Assembly: GCA_030704615.1 (NCBI GenBank) | Contig: CM060731.1 | Span: forward strand, 68,304,756-68,368,755 | Length of the DNA: 64,000 bases | Origin: Takakia lepidozioides | Lineage: Eukaryota > Streptophyta > Takakiopsida > Takakiales > Takakiaceae | Direction: 5' to 3' | In this document: positions 10,426-21,544 of the stretch, piece by piece | Layout: each line of letters starts with the position of its first letter | Numbering within the stretch: the stretch's first letter is position 1 | Program-made: the position numbers and the translations under genes | Notes under the pieces: model-generated | The model's input: the letters and a program-made list of their open reading frames with translations, nothing else | Told to the model about the DNA's origin: nothing | The model's database searches: none

Positions 10426-11897
10426 ATGTCCGGAAACGTTGCTTCGAACGCAGTGTCAGGGGGTTCCTCGGGAAATGGGCGTAAAGATAGGAAGCGTAAA
10501 CATGCACATGAACGGGATAGTCAGGTCAACAAAAAAGACTATCCAAGCGCAGAGGCCGCGAAGGTGGTGAAGCAAGTAGTGCTGGATTATTTGAAGGACA
10601 ATGACATAATGCGTTTGAATCTTTTGTATGTCCGACATGGGAATGAGGGGTTCTTTAGATTCCAGCACAATATGGAGATGAGAATGAGGGAGGCTTTGGC
10701 CGGGGATGAATGGGAGGAGGACAGGGTGAAGTTCTAGTTCACGAAATGGATGGAGGACCGGGCCCATGATGCCACATGGAATCTGAGGCAAACCATGGAT
10801 AAGTTTGTTACGAGAACACCTGTAGCTGAAGGTCGCATGCCAACTTCGGAGGAGGAGTTGTTTGTGCTTGTGGATTGGTGGTCTGACATGGCAAAGGCCC
10901 ACGCCAAATGACGTACAAAACCACTCCCATAGAAAGCAGGGTCCTCGTCCGCGGATGCAGCATTGAACGTGAGATACATATCCACAAACACACAGGTACA
11001 ATAACTCGACGTGCCCAAACAGGGAGGGTATGGTACAATTCGGAGGGTTAGAATTGTTGGGGATCAATTCATTCGTCCATCTTGGGAGCTAACAGAGAAA
11101 ACGCCTAGGGAAACAAATGCTGAGCTTGCCAAAGTCCAACATAACAATGAGGCGTTGACTATAAAGTTCCATCATTTCGGCATCATAAAGTATTTGCGTT
11201 GCATCCACGTCGAAATGAAGGTTACACACATTGGTGGAATGATGGGACCATACGATCATGGTTGAATATTGACAGGAAATGGGGGAATGATCGGGATAAC
11301 AGGGAGTTAATGGAACGACGGGGGACGGAGCAGGAAATGCAGGAGGTCAACCGACTGGTTCGATTCCGACAGAATCGCACCCAATTGGCATGGACGCTTT
11401 TGCATATCATGCTCAACGTCCATAATCACCACCTCTTGCACAACGACATGTCCCCCGACAACATCTTGTTGCATTTTCCACAAGGGTCTGAAGATGTGTA
11501 CATCGGGGTATGCGATTGGGGGATGGTCTCCACGACGGATGACTCAAAAACCACGTTGTACATTTTTTAGAGCAAAGACAAGATGATAAAGACTCTCGCA
11601 CATAGATGGTGGATTGCACCTGAAATTGCAATTGTTCATAATGTAGCCAACAACCAGTCAGATGGCACATCTCGTAGACCCCCTCTAACCGTGCCATCAG
11701 AGACCTTTGCAATTGGAAAGATAGCCCAGGCAATAAATGGGGGTAACATGTTCGATGCAAGTCTGTTCAACGATATGTCTACTGGAACTTGTTTTGCTTC
11801 CGCTCTGGAAAACTTGTGTGTAGACACAGTAGAGTTGCGGTACAACTATAGAAAATGTTGTGAAGCATTTCATGACGGGGCTATTCAATTGGCCTAA
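10426..11897 (+). pseudogene. Protein-kinase-like gene, degenerate hAT cargo
   Basis: ATG at 10426 starts a basic N-terminus ('SGNGRKDRKRKHAHERD') of 103 aa, then stops and frameshifts interrupt a kinase fold: glycine loop 'GGYGTIRRVRI' (about 11025), 'ALTIKFHHFG' (beta3-like Lys), 'HNDMSPDNILLHF' (catalytic loop, usually HRDLKPDN), 'CDWGM' in place of DFG (about 11510) and 'HRWWIAPEIA' (APE motif, about 11607). The order and spacing are those of a Ser/Thr kinase domain. HND and DWG departures and at least three stops suggest a pseudokinase or a pseudogene of one. It lies just inside the left end of the hAT, with its own TATA box at 10131, so it was probably carried by the element. Confidence 0.7.
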
Positions 11898-12950
11898 GCC
11901 CAAAAATTGCTGGAGGATGGATAGAAACTTGTAGACCTCTGACTGTACATCATGTTTGAATAAATGTTGTTTTCAATTGTGTTTGTCTCGTACCATAATG
12001 TTTTAATGGTCTGTTACTTGGCCATGGCACCTAGGTCCATCATATGGGATAATCAAGCACCACACCCACGAATCTTGAAGAGTGACAGTGTACACAGGGT
12101 CAATGGGTGAACCAATCGTTCCCCTGCCAAATGATTTTAGATTGATTTGAAACTTTGGGAGTGTGTTGTACATGCCCTTTTTAACTTACCGGACAAGTAT
12201 GAGGTCAATCTAAAATGGTTCTAAGGGTGAACCAATAGTTCCCCTATTAAATGATTCATGATTGAAAATTGGTTGAAAGGTTTAATGAGTCGTTCGGGGG
12301 GCAAATGATTATTTCTTCGCTTGCAACTTTGTGTACGTGATTTGTACGTACTTAAACACATATGGACCAAAGTTGAACTTCAACAAAGTTGTTTGAATTG
12401 GTTATTCAAATTCATAAGGAGAAACAACATTTCGCCTGCCATGAATTGTTTTTAATTCCATTCTGAAGCCATATGCTTGATAACAACATAAAGAGTTGCA
12501 TGCAAAATATCACCATGAACAGACATCGTCTGCATCCAAAACACATTTTATTCCTCATTTGCACTCCAAGGTGAAGTTATCTTCAACTTCATGCCCTCTT
12601 CATAGAGAGTTCTGCAATAATGAGCATAGAGCAAAGGATGAACGTTTTTTTCCAAACATTTTTCTTTGGTACATTTTTTGGCAAGGATGTGGTGGTGTGA
12701 GGGTTCAACTCACAGAACAAAATCAAGCCAAAAACAAAATCATTGCGCCCCACACTATTTGCGTCCCACAATCCTATGTCTTCTAAATCGTTTTATTTAG
12801 TAAAAATGCAGTTCAATTCAAAATTGGATGAAAGGGTGAACGACTTCCCCGATGAAATGATATTTTATTGCTCCGAAACTTTGCAAGTGTCTTCTACATG
12901 CCCTCTTACACGTCTTTGAGAAATATGACATCAATCTAAAATGGTTTAAA
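11898..12950. repeat. Diverged repeat region of the hAT interior
   Basis: Contains GGGTGAACCAAT motifs at 12105 and 12225 (120 bp apart) and at 12834, part of the 120-bp family that is regular further right. The block 12480-12780, with 'ACAGAACAAAATCAAGCCAA', recurs at about 14580 in modified form. No gene seen. Confidence 0.6.
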
Positions 12951-13370
12951 GGGTGAACCAATCGTCCCCCTACCAAATGATTTTAAATTGATTTGAAACT
13001 TTGCAAGTGTCTTGTACATGCCCTCTTATAGGTCTTTCACAAGTTTCAAATCAATCTAAAATGGTTAAAAGGGTGAATCAATCATGAACATATCAAATGA
13101 TTTTGGAGTGTTTTAAAGCTTTGCAAGTGTCTTTCACATGCCATTTTAAAGGTACCGGATAAGTATGAGGTTAGTAAAATATGGTTGAAAGGGTGAACCA
13201 ATTGTTCCCCTATCAAATGATTTTACATTGCTTTGAAGCTTTGCAAGTGTCAGGCATATGCCCTCTTACAAGTACCGGATAAGTATGACGTGAATAAAAA
13301 ATGGTTGAAAGGGTGAACCAATCGTTCCGCTATCAAATGATTTTATATTGCTTTGGATGTCATTGCTTTA
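12951..13370. repeat. 120-bp tandem repeat, family 1
   Basis: GGGTGAACCA/GGGTGAATCA begins at 12951, 13071, 13191 and 13311, a period of exactly 120 bp. Each unit has TCAAATGATTTTA, 'CTTTGCAAGTGTC', 'ACATGCCCTCTTA' and 'AAAATGGTT'. Further units lie at 13737-13860 and 15180-15430. Confidence 0.9.
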
Positions 13371-13379
13371 GTAATTCTA

Positions 13380-13735
13380 GCCCCCCAATGGCCCATTGTA
13401 ACCCTTGAATTACAATTCAAAATGCAATTCAAGCCCTTAAAATTGGTACTGCCAGTCCCTAAAATGACCAACCCCGGCCGCCCCTCAAATTGTAATTTGA
13501 GCCCTTGGAATTGTCAATTCCAACCCCTCAAATTGCACTTCTAGCCCCTGAAATGACAATTCCCGCCCCTCAAATTGCAACTGTAGCTTGTGAAATGGCA
13601 ATTGCTAGTGCAGCCCCTGAAATTGGCAATTGAAGCCCCTGGAATGGCAGTTTCAGCCCCTCAAATTGCAAGTCCAGCCCCTCAAATTGGCAATTCGAGC
13701 CCCATGAATGACAATTTCGGCCCCTGAAATTGGCT
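13380..13735. repeat. Short tandem repeat GCCCCT(C/G)AAATTG
   Basis: About 14 copies of a 22-25-bp unit built on GCCCCTGAAATTGGCAATT and GCCCCTCAAATTGCAA. It interrupts the 120-bp family between 13311 and 13737. Confidence 0.85.
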
Positions 13736-13904
13736 ATGGGTGAATCAATCATTCCCATGCCAAATGATTTGGATTCATTTGAAACTTTGCGAGTGTCTTG
13801 TACATGCCCTCTTAAAGTTACTGGACAAGTATGATATCAATGTTAAATGGTTCAAAGGGTGAACCAACAGTTCCCCTATTGGATGATTCATGATTAATCG
13901 TTAA

Positions 13905-14290
13905 CGATTGATCTCATATTACACTGGGACCTATCAGAGGGTACATTGAACACATTGGCCAAGTCTCAAAGCGAACGAAAATCATTTGGATGGGCAACCA
14001 TCCGTCGGCCCATTGAACGAATTTCGGTCGATCTCATATTACTCTGGGGCCTCTTCCATGGCACATTGAACATGCTGGCCAAGTCTCAAAGCGAACCAAA
14101 ATCATCTGGATGGCCAACCATCCGTTGAGCCATCGAATGAATTTTGATTGATCTGATATTAGTCCGGGACCTGTGAGAGGGTGTCTCAAACGTACTGGCA
14201 AAGTTTGGAAGCAAAAAAAAATGATTTGGATGGGCAACCATCCGTTCACCCGTTGAATGTATTCCGCTAGATCTGCTGTTGCTTTGGGAC
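13905..14290. repeat. 120-bp tandem repeat, family 2
   Basis: GATCTCATATT and variants at 13910, 14030, 14150 and 14270, again exactly 120 bp apart, although the unit ('CATTGGCCAAGTCTCAAAGC', 'GGGCAACCATCCGT') differs from family 1. The first two units recur almost unchanged at 14883-15090. Confidence 0.9.
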
Positions 14291-15533
14291 CTGTTGTACT
14301 GTGTTTCGCGTGCTCACGATTTTTTTTTCATTCGGTTTTTTAATGGGGCGTATAATGTAGCCATATGCAACGTGCGTGCCAAATTTGGGAGCGAACATAA
14401 TTCATTTGGACCCAAAACCACAGTTTCTTCCCTATTTTGCACTCCAAACTTGATTTGTGTTCAATTCCATGCACTCTTCATAGAGAGTTTGCAATAGTGA
14501 ACAAAGAGAACACTTTTTTTTGGGGGCATTTTTTATTGGTCCAAATTTTGGTGGGGGAGTAGTGGTGGGATGCTGGAAGCCGCAGAACAAAATTGAGCCA
14601 AAAACAAAATCGATACGTGCCAGAAACCCCCAATGAAAGGCAGTGCAAACCTATTTATTTGCTTAAAATTAATTTAAATTTATGGGGAGGCAAATGATTT
14701 ATTCGTCTGTTGTGTCTCCGCACACGTGTTGCATACATGTTCAAGCACATGCGGGCAAAAGAGGGGCTTCAACCACATCCGTTCAATGGGTGCAATAGCC
14801 GTGCACGCATTGCAAGATTTTTTTTTCGCAATGAACAAAAACCAGATGACAACTGAACGCCTCATTGGCCCATCGAACGAATTTTGATTGATCTCATATT
14901 ACACTGGGACCTATCAGAGGGTACATTGAACACACTGGCCAAGTCTCAAAGCGAACGAGAATCATTTGGATGGGCAACCATCCGTTGGCCCATTGAACGA
15001 ATTTCGATTGATCTCATATTACTCTGGGGCCTCTTCCATGGTACATTGAAGATACTGGCCAAGTCTCAAAGCGAACCAAAATCATCTGGAGGCAAATGAT
15101 TTATGCGTCTGTTCATTTATTTGTGATTAATCGTTAATGGTGAAAAGATAAACCAAGAAGTATGAGATCAATAAAAAATGGTTCACAGGAGGAACCAATG
15201 GTTACTTGATGTGCCGATTTCTGAATGCTTTCAAACTTTGCCATTGCATTGTACATGCCCTCTTAAAGGTACCGGACAAATATGGGTTCGATTTAAAGTA
15301 TTGCAATGGGTGAACCAATGGTATCTTCATTCAGCAATTTTTGATTGTTTTGAAACTTTGCCAGTATATTGTACATGCCGTCAAACAGGTACCGAACAAG
15401 TATGAGGTCATTAAAAAATGGTTCAAAGGATGAACCTCGTATTTCCAAAAATTACGTAGTCTATACAGTGGGTTGCACATTTAAGTTTTCGCAACCTGAG
15501 ACCTTTGGCCTACTCCCTACGTTTCTAGCTTTT
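14291..15533. repeat. Mixed repeat block
   Basis: 14291-14880 is AT-rich and non-coding. 14883-15090 is a near copy of 13903-14110. 15180-15430 is family-1-like, with 'GAACCAATGGT' at about 15190 and 15312 and 'GGTACCGGACAA' variants. No ORF with support. Confidence 0.7.
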
Positions 15534-17030
15534 CTAGTCATCTTCATCTAGACTTATTACTTCGTTGTCGTCATCTCCAGATGTTGATGAAGATGCTTCG
15601 GGTGTAGAGGACGTGCCTCCACCAGTACGGAGAGCTCGAGCCTGGGCTTGAGTGGTCAAAGAGGGACCCAGTGTTGTGTGGTCCACCCTTCTCATCATGC
15701 GTAGCGTTCTAGGCGAGTGCTGACTCTCTTCCACATTTTCCAGAGCCGGGTGTGTCGCTCTTGCTACGGCGGCATGCAATTTTTCAATTAAATCCGATAT
15801 GTTTGGAAGTGGCAAGAACATCCCTGGAATAGGGGCAACTTGGTCACGCCATGTGTTCTACCAATACTTTTTCACACTCGTGATGACAACCTTGAAATTG
15901 TCCAACACCTCCTCTTGCTGGGGGTCTCTGCGCAACTCTGGAAGAAATGGCCCATCATCCCGACGAGGCACCCAGTACGTCTCATTCATATTCTCCCAAC
16001 GGATGCTAGCGGCCTCCAACTCCCTCAGAAATAGGTCTCTCCCAATCGGTTCGCGATTGTATGGGTCGTTTTCCACTGGCACCCACGGATCCTCAGGCAG
16101 TTGGAAGAATCTTTGTCTGGTACAGCTCCAATGCCCTCCCAAGTTCTGGCAAAAAAACTCCATTTGGACTGGGTCCCGTATGCCTCTAGCACGCACGGTT
16201 ATTTCCCAGTTGGATGTCACCCAAAAGGTCACCGAATCTTTAACCCTAGTTAACGTCTTCGCATCCAAGGCGTGCATCTCTCTTGGAGCATCCCATGTCA
16301 TTGTCTCCCCCCAGTGTTGCCAATTTAAAAAATTGTAAGGCGATACATCCAATGGCATGTTGTACCGGTTGTACTCGTATCTCGTGGGCATATTGTCTTG
16401 CGACCCAAACAACTCGTAGAAACGTCGATGGATTGGTCCACGGCAGTCAGTGCATTGGCTGGCTCGCATGGCTGTCGATATGAGACATGTGGGATGGAAC
16501 AAATGGCCACATGAACCAAACATATAGCCTCCCTCCGGTCCATAAGGGTTTAGGCATATTGTGCACACCGTACCATCTGTTACCCATGACGCTGGATTGC
16601 TCTGTGGTATCCACGTCCGTTTATCCTCATTAATGTAGGATGATATCCTCGGCCTGGTGTCTCACTCCTCCTCTACTTCCAAATCCCAGTTTATGCTGTT
16701 ATTGGTATCGGAAATTGTATGCACACAGTGCTCAAACATGGCATGCAGATCACCCCATGTGGTGAATCCAGTGTACTTCGACGTGAATACATCACGCACA
16801 GTGTCGTGCCTTTGCAAATTAGCATAGATGCTATATACGCTTCGATTCGATAATCGTGCTGCACGTTGGAGGGATGACAACGCTTCTTCTATCCGTGTTT
16901 CCCGCGATGCTAGATGGCCCGCCCATGTCACCCAATTCCGCCAATTCCCCTTCAACCATGGCCACGATCGGATTTGCATGGCACTTGAGTACCGATATGC
17001 AACAGCCCTAGCTTGCTTGCATTCCCCCAC
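15534..17030 (-). pseudogene. RING-finger protein, hAT cargo
   Basis: One minus-strand frame, broken by TGA near 16660 and TAG near 15855, reads through 'ECKQARAVAYRYSSAMQIRS' (helical), then a RING finger 'CTICLNPYGPEGG', 'CGHLFHPTCL', 'CTDCRGPI' (C3H2C3 spacing), a Trp-rich segment ('NWEITVRARGIRDPVQMEFF', 'DPWVPVENDPYNREPIGRD') and a Ser/Asp-rich acidic C-terminus 'DDDNEVISLDEDD', which resembles a SUMO-interacting motif. The upstream segment 17628-17044 in another frame probably belongs to the same protein. RING domains usually recruit E2 enzymes for ubiquitination. The gene lies directly downstream of the hAT transposase on the same strand and could be cotranscribed. Confidence 0.72.
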
Positions 17031-17043
17031 AAGCTGATCTAAT

Positions 17044-17628
17044 TCATTTTCGCACGGCTGAACATTCCCCAGTTTCCACTATGGGGTCCTTCCTTTTTCT
17101 TGCCCTCTCCGCCGCAAGTCTTTCTTCCTCAACCCTCGCCGGGTCCAGTTCAAACGTTTGCACTTCATTCTCATGCCTGATTGAGTCAACCCCGTCGATG
17201 ACGCGGTCAATGTCCATTGGTGGCATATTCAAACGCGCCAATATGTCTTGCTCCTTGGTGATTGGCCTTGGGTCCTGAAGCACACCGCGTACGCTGTCGA
17301 GAGTCCCCAACCCCATTCTTTCTAGCAACTTCGCTAGTTGCCACCGTTGCAAATGAACAATGTCCTGCAGGTTTTTGATGTGCTGTTCATGTGCGGCTAA
17401 CTGTTCCTCCAACGGAGAGCGTACCTCGCCCCCCTCCACCTCAGACGTTGAAGGCCTGGCTGCAGAGACCTGTTGCGGCGTATAATCTGGATGTTGGTCT
17501 GCATTTCCTCCTTCTTCCACATCGTCGTTTCCATCCGCCTTTCCTCCTTCTTCCACCTCGTCGTTTCCATCGAACCGTATGATGTCTTGCCCCTGACGTA
17601 TATACAAGTCTGGGATATCAGAGAACAT
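17044..17628 (-). CDS. Acidic coiled-coil ORF between hAT transposase and RING segment
   Basis: A 194-aa ORF: acidic repeats ('NDEVEEGGKADGNDDVEEGG'), then a coiled coil ('EEQLAAHEQHIKNLQDIVHL', 'QRWQLAKLLERMG') and a charged helix ('PARVEEERLAAERARKRKD'). The start 'MFSDIPDLYIRQGQDIIR' may be the C-terminus of the hAT transposase. The end runs, after a one-base shift, into 'ENELDQLVGECKQ' of the RING protein. It is either the N-terminal half of the RING protein or a linker of a transposase-RING fusion. Confidence 0.55.
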   Translation of the reverse strand: MFSDIPDLYIRQGQDIIRFDGNDEVEEGGKADGNDDVEEGGNADQHPDYTPQQVSAARPSTSEVEGGEVRSPLEEQLAAHEQHIKNLQDIVHLQRWQLAKLLERMGLGTLDSVRGVLQDPRPITKEQDILARLNMPPMDIDRVIDGVDSIRHENEVQTFELDPARVEEERLAAERARKRKDPIVETGECSAVRK

Positions 17629-17664
17629 GTATAGTCTAGTACGCTGTCTCGCAATGGCAGTTTG

Positions 17665-20010
17665 TCAATCCACTGGTCGCAATAAAATCAACTTTGTGTA
17701 CAACATGGTCGCAAATAAATACGGGACCTTGTTGTTGACGAGCGGTTGACCCCACAATGTTGTATGTACCTCCTCTGCCCTGTGGCAGAAATGCGGGTTG
17801 GCGCAGGAATACAAGCTAGCTTGATTTTGTTTGGTTTGTGGATCATGCCTATCCCTGGGCCACAAACGATTTATGTGAAGCCTTGAGACATTGAATGAAA
17901 TATTGGCCTCGTAGAAAAATTGGGCCCACCTCTTATCCAGAGTCCTCGTGTGCGATAAATTTAAGCCTTCTCCCGGCTTTGGCATCCACATCGTCTCTCA
18001 AATCCGTATTGTCCAGCAAGAATAGATTCAGCAAGGCCCCCGCATAATGCAACTCCGTGCAAATCATCCGTTTGCGGTCGTAAAATGCATCCTCGGTCCT
18101 TGCCGCCAAATCATCGCCCAGAAATCGTCGGAGCGAATGATTGCGCGGACCCTCCGACTTTTGCTCAAAGACTTGGACTTCCGACAGTCGCGTAAGGTGC
18201 CCACATACGCATCCCATTAAGGGTCAATGATCACCTGCTCCAGACCCGCCCTCACAGTCATCAGTCGATCCACCATCAAAAAGTTTGTGGCAAAGCGGGT
18301 TTCACCCGGATTCCTAAGGCTGTATTTGGGTTCATGCTTTCTAAACAATGCCAGAGGGATGTGATGTGTACGAATGAACGTCACAACGGACTTTGCCTTT
18401 TTTACTAGTTGTTTCATCCATGATTCTTTTCCCCAATCCTCCAAAAGGAGATCAAAGATATGAGCAGCACACCCTTGGTAATATAGATAGGGATATCGTA
18501 CAATCAAAATATCGGCCATATTAACCATGTTAGATGCATTGTCCATACACACTTGGACAATTTTATCAGCTCCAATTTTATCGATGTAACTCGTCAACAA
18601 CCCTGCTTGATAACGTGCATATTTTCTCTCCCCGCTTGTGTCAATGGATCCCAAAAGCCCTAGTATTCGGACAACGCTCGCTCTGCCATGTTCAAGGGCG
18701 TAAGTTGCATGATGACCCGTACTTGCTGGCGATCGCAGCTATTAATAGCGTGCGCAGTCATGATAACAGCGTGCGCCCCGAGTGTGGAGGGGGGGCTTAT
18801 AAGGCCTTGGAGACCATTCTCTCCCTCACTTTTCTCCACACCAGGACTTGGTGGGCGATAGGATGTTGCATTCCTTGTCATTGAGTCCAAGTGGAGAGAG
18901 GTGCTATTGGTTGGGTGGGGGGTATTATGGGCCGTTGGATTCTACGAAATCGATGTTGAGTACCTCCCGGGAAGCCCTCCTCTAGCACCCACGTTTTTTT
19001 CATTGCACATTGCGTCATATCACTTAGAACTGCCGAGGGAGTGATACGTGCCTCTAGTACTTGGGGAGGATTCATTAGGGAGTAGGATTAGGTACAATTT
19101 AGGAGGGTTGGGAGAGCATTTTTCTTAGCAACCACCTGTCGAGTAGGGGTAAGCCAAAGCCATAAACGGCGGAGGAGGAAGACAGAGGAAGTCATCCCAG
19201 GGATGACGATAATGAACCTGGACCTCCAAAAAAAAAACCAAAAGGGGCCATGCGCGAACTTCGTTGGGACATATACAATGACCCCAACATTCTTGCGGAA
19301 CCAGGTTGGGAAGTTTGGAAGTTGGGGCAGCGGTGGTTCTTGGTGACTGCGTTTGTGGCTGCTGTCAAAGCCACGTCCGATTCCAAGTCCACATACACAA
19401 TCTCTGCTACGGGCCATTTTCGATCACTATAGTTGCATTATCAGGGCGTTGTCGCTGAGTTTGATTCCCAACTCCTCCGAGTTATCGCGATCTCCGCACA
19501 GAATTGCTAAAAGAGGCTATGTCTGACCTTACCCAAAAGGTGAATGAAAAGACAGGTGATTCTCTCCGGAAATATGGAAGCACTATATGATTGTTGCCTC
19601 AATGGTCTGGTCCGTACAAGTGTTGGCGTTCAATTGGGTGTTGCTCCTGACCCACCGGGTTCTCTACGAACAGTAGACGCCTCGCAAGAATACCCCTGGG
19701 TACAACTCTGAGGGACAGTTTGATTCGAACCTGGAGTGTTTGGCTCAGAAGCCGCGGCCACATCAAGAGACGGTGAGATATTGCCTCCACATTGGGCAAA
19801 GTGGGCTTTCACTCACATGGAGGCTTTTGGGCACAAACTAACCCCTGCATTCTTCCCATCTCTGTAACCGAGGTGATATAACATGCGATCTTTGCGACCC
19901 GCCAGCTTCAATGCACAAAGATTGCATTGAACACCGTTTTTTTTGTGCGGGTCTATGGTGAACCAAGGGATCCACTCCCCCCTCATCCTCACACCCAAAA
20001 CCTTAATCAC
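17665..20010 (-). pseudogene. hAT transposase (BED zinc finger, DUF659)
   Basis: From the 5' end on the minus strand: BED-type finger at 20010-19813 ('GVQCNLCALKLAGRKDRMLY' with 'LCPKAS' then 'KAHFAQCGG'); a Ser/Pro-rich linker (19812-18900); the DUF659 catalytic segment at 18654-18217 ('KIVQVCMDNASNMVN' with catalytic Asp, 'YQGCAAHIFDLLLEDWGK', 'GETRFATNFLMVDRL'); then 18217-17933 and 17991-17665 ('KRWAQFFYEANISFNVSRLH', 'EEVHTTLWGQPLVNNK') covering the C-terminal region. Several frame changes and stops separate these blocks; some may be introns, but no clean splice model is apparent. Transcription would start from the TATA box at about 20307. Confidence 0.85.
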
Positions 20011-20298
20011 AGGCTTAAGGTTGAACGAATAACACTAGTGTACTTGGTAGATTTGTGAAGAGCAATAGAAGTTAGAACAGAATGCGATGGCCCAACACTA
20101 CGGCATCAATCCAAGTGGATCAATGCACCATGTAATATTGTGCTTTTCGACAATTTGCTGCAGTGGCTCTGGTGGAAGCCACAACAGCAAAAAGTCCGCA
20201 CCCTCCTCTTGGGCTTACACTCTTGCTCAAGGAATAGAGAACATTCACTTGCCACAAAAGTGTTTGCCACAAAAGAAGTGATGGGCATTGAGACCACC

Positions 20299-20308
20299 TT
20301 ATATACCC
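20299..20308 (-). promoter_or_regulatory. TATA box, right inward promoter
   Basis: The minus strand reads GGGTATATAAGG about 290 bp upstream of the BED-finger ORF and just inside the right array. Layout and distance mirror the left end (10131). Confidence 0.6.
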
Positions 20309-20399
20309 TGCAGCCTCCAAGCCTCACACGCTCGACGAATCAGATCCAATGTTACGACCGCTCCAGGTCGCACGAGGAAGTCGCATGTTTTTTTTAAAA

Positions 20400-21010
20400 A
20401 AAAACTGCTGCGACCACCCTCATGCTGGTGGTCGCACCTGTTAAAAAAAAGAAAAATGTTGCGACCACCCCCATGCTCGTGGTCACAGAGATTATTTAAA
20501 AAATAAATAAATAAAAATAAAAATTGCTGCGACCACCCCCCTGCTGGTGGTCGCACCTATTAAAAAAACAGAAAATTTATGTGACCCCCCCCTGTTGGCG
20601 GTCGCACCTATTAAACAAATAGAAAATTTCTACGACCACCCCCATGCTGGTGCTCGCACCTATTAAAAAAAATAAAAAATGATGCGACCACCCCCATGCT
20701 CGTGGTCACAGAGAATATTTTTTAAAAACAAAAAACAAAAAATAAAAAATTATGCGACCACCCCCTTGCTGGTGGTCGCACCTATTAAAAAAACAAAAAA
20801 ATGCTGCGACCACCCCCATGCTGGTGGTCGCAGATATTAAAAAATAAAAAAATACTGTTTAAGAAAAGAAAAAAAATGCGATCACCCCTGCTAGTGGTCG
20901 CATCTATTTAAAAAAAACAAAAAATGTTGCGACAACCCCTTTGTTGGTGGTTGCAACTATTAAAAAATAAGATAAATTCCGCGACCACCACCATTTGGAG
21001 GTCCCACCAA
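20400..21010 (-). repeat. Right subterminal array, palindromic repeats
   Basis: About 11 units of 50-73 bp, each with TGCGACCACCCCCATGC followed by TGGTGGTCGCA and an A-rich spacer. It is the reverse complement of the left array unit, so the two arrays are long degenerate inverted terminal repeats of the hAT element. Confidence 0.9.
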
Positions 21011-21232
21011 TTTAACAATAATGATTTAAAAATGACCTCAACTATTGGTGGATGGAGTAATTTATAAAACAATTCATTCACTTGCCAATGTGTCGCTTGG
21101 AATACAACGTGTCCACCTACGTGGCATATTTTTCACCTAACTCATGTTTTACTGATTTTCCAGCAAAACTGACGTGACGTTGGTCGCGTCAGCGTCAGGT
21201 CCGACGTGACGTCACTGACGTGTGCAACCCTG

Positions 21233-21240
21233 ATGTGTCG
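21233..21240 (+). repeat. hAT target-site duplication, right copy
   Basis: ATGTGTCG, identical to 9338-9345. Confidence 0.95.
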
Positions 21241-21450
21241 TACTTCATAATATGATAATAGATGACGAGTGAGACACTGCTTTTGAAGGCCAATTTGATG
21301 AGCACCCAGTAGTGCCCGTTCGCAGAGGTCTCAGTTTTGAATCTTATCGTCTAGGTACTCTATAAATTGAGAATTTTGAGCAGTACCACAGATTGAGAAA
21401 TGACCTCATTGAACACCAATGGGAGTTGAAAGGTGCCACAATGTTTTGAT
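21241..21450 (+). pseudogene. PIF/Harbinger transposase, C-terminal part
   Basis: Continuing the codon broken at 9345, the sequence reads 'VLHNMIIDDE', the conserved Harbinger block after 'ACV', then 'FEGQFDEHPVVPVRRG', 'SFESYRLGTL' and 'YHRLRNDLIEHQWELKG'. Two in-frame stops (TGA at about 21271, TAA at about 21364) show the copy is dead. It ends at TGA near 21449. The clean join across the hAT proves the order of insertion. Confidence 0.88.
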
Positions 21451-21544
21451 TGTACTCTATCAATAAAGTATGTTACTTCATGTGCTTGACATGCATAAAG
21501 GATTCAGTTATGAATTATAAAATGTCTAAGTGGAATATCTTACG

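Larger units (their letters stand above)
9346..21232 (-). mobile_element. 11.9-kb hAT transposon with cargo genes
   Basis: The element lies between two copies of ATGTGTCG and inside a Harbinger transposase codon. The right end read inward starts CAGGGTTGCACACGTCAG; the left starts CCTAGTTGCAAATTTGG, so the terminal inverted repeat is short and imperfect. Both ends then have ACGTCA/TGACGT-rich sequence and a palindromic repeat array. Inside are a BED/DUF659 transposase and a RING/coiled-coil gene on the minus strand, a degenerate kinase gene on the plus strand, and more than 3 kb of 120-bp repeats. At 11,887 bp it is several times longer than usual autonomous hATs (about 3-5 kb). Confidence 0.92.
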
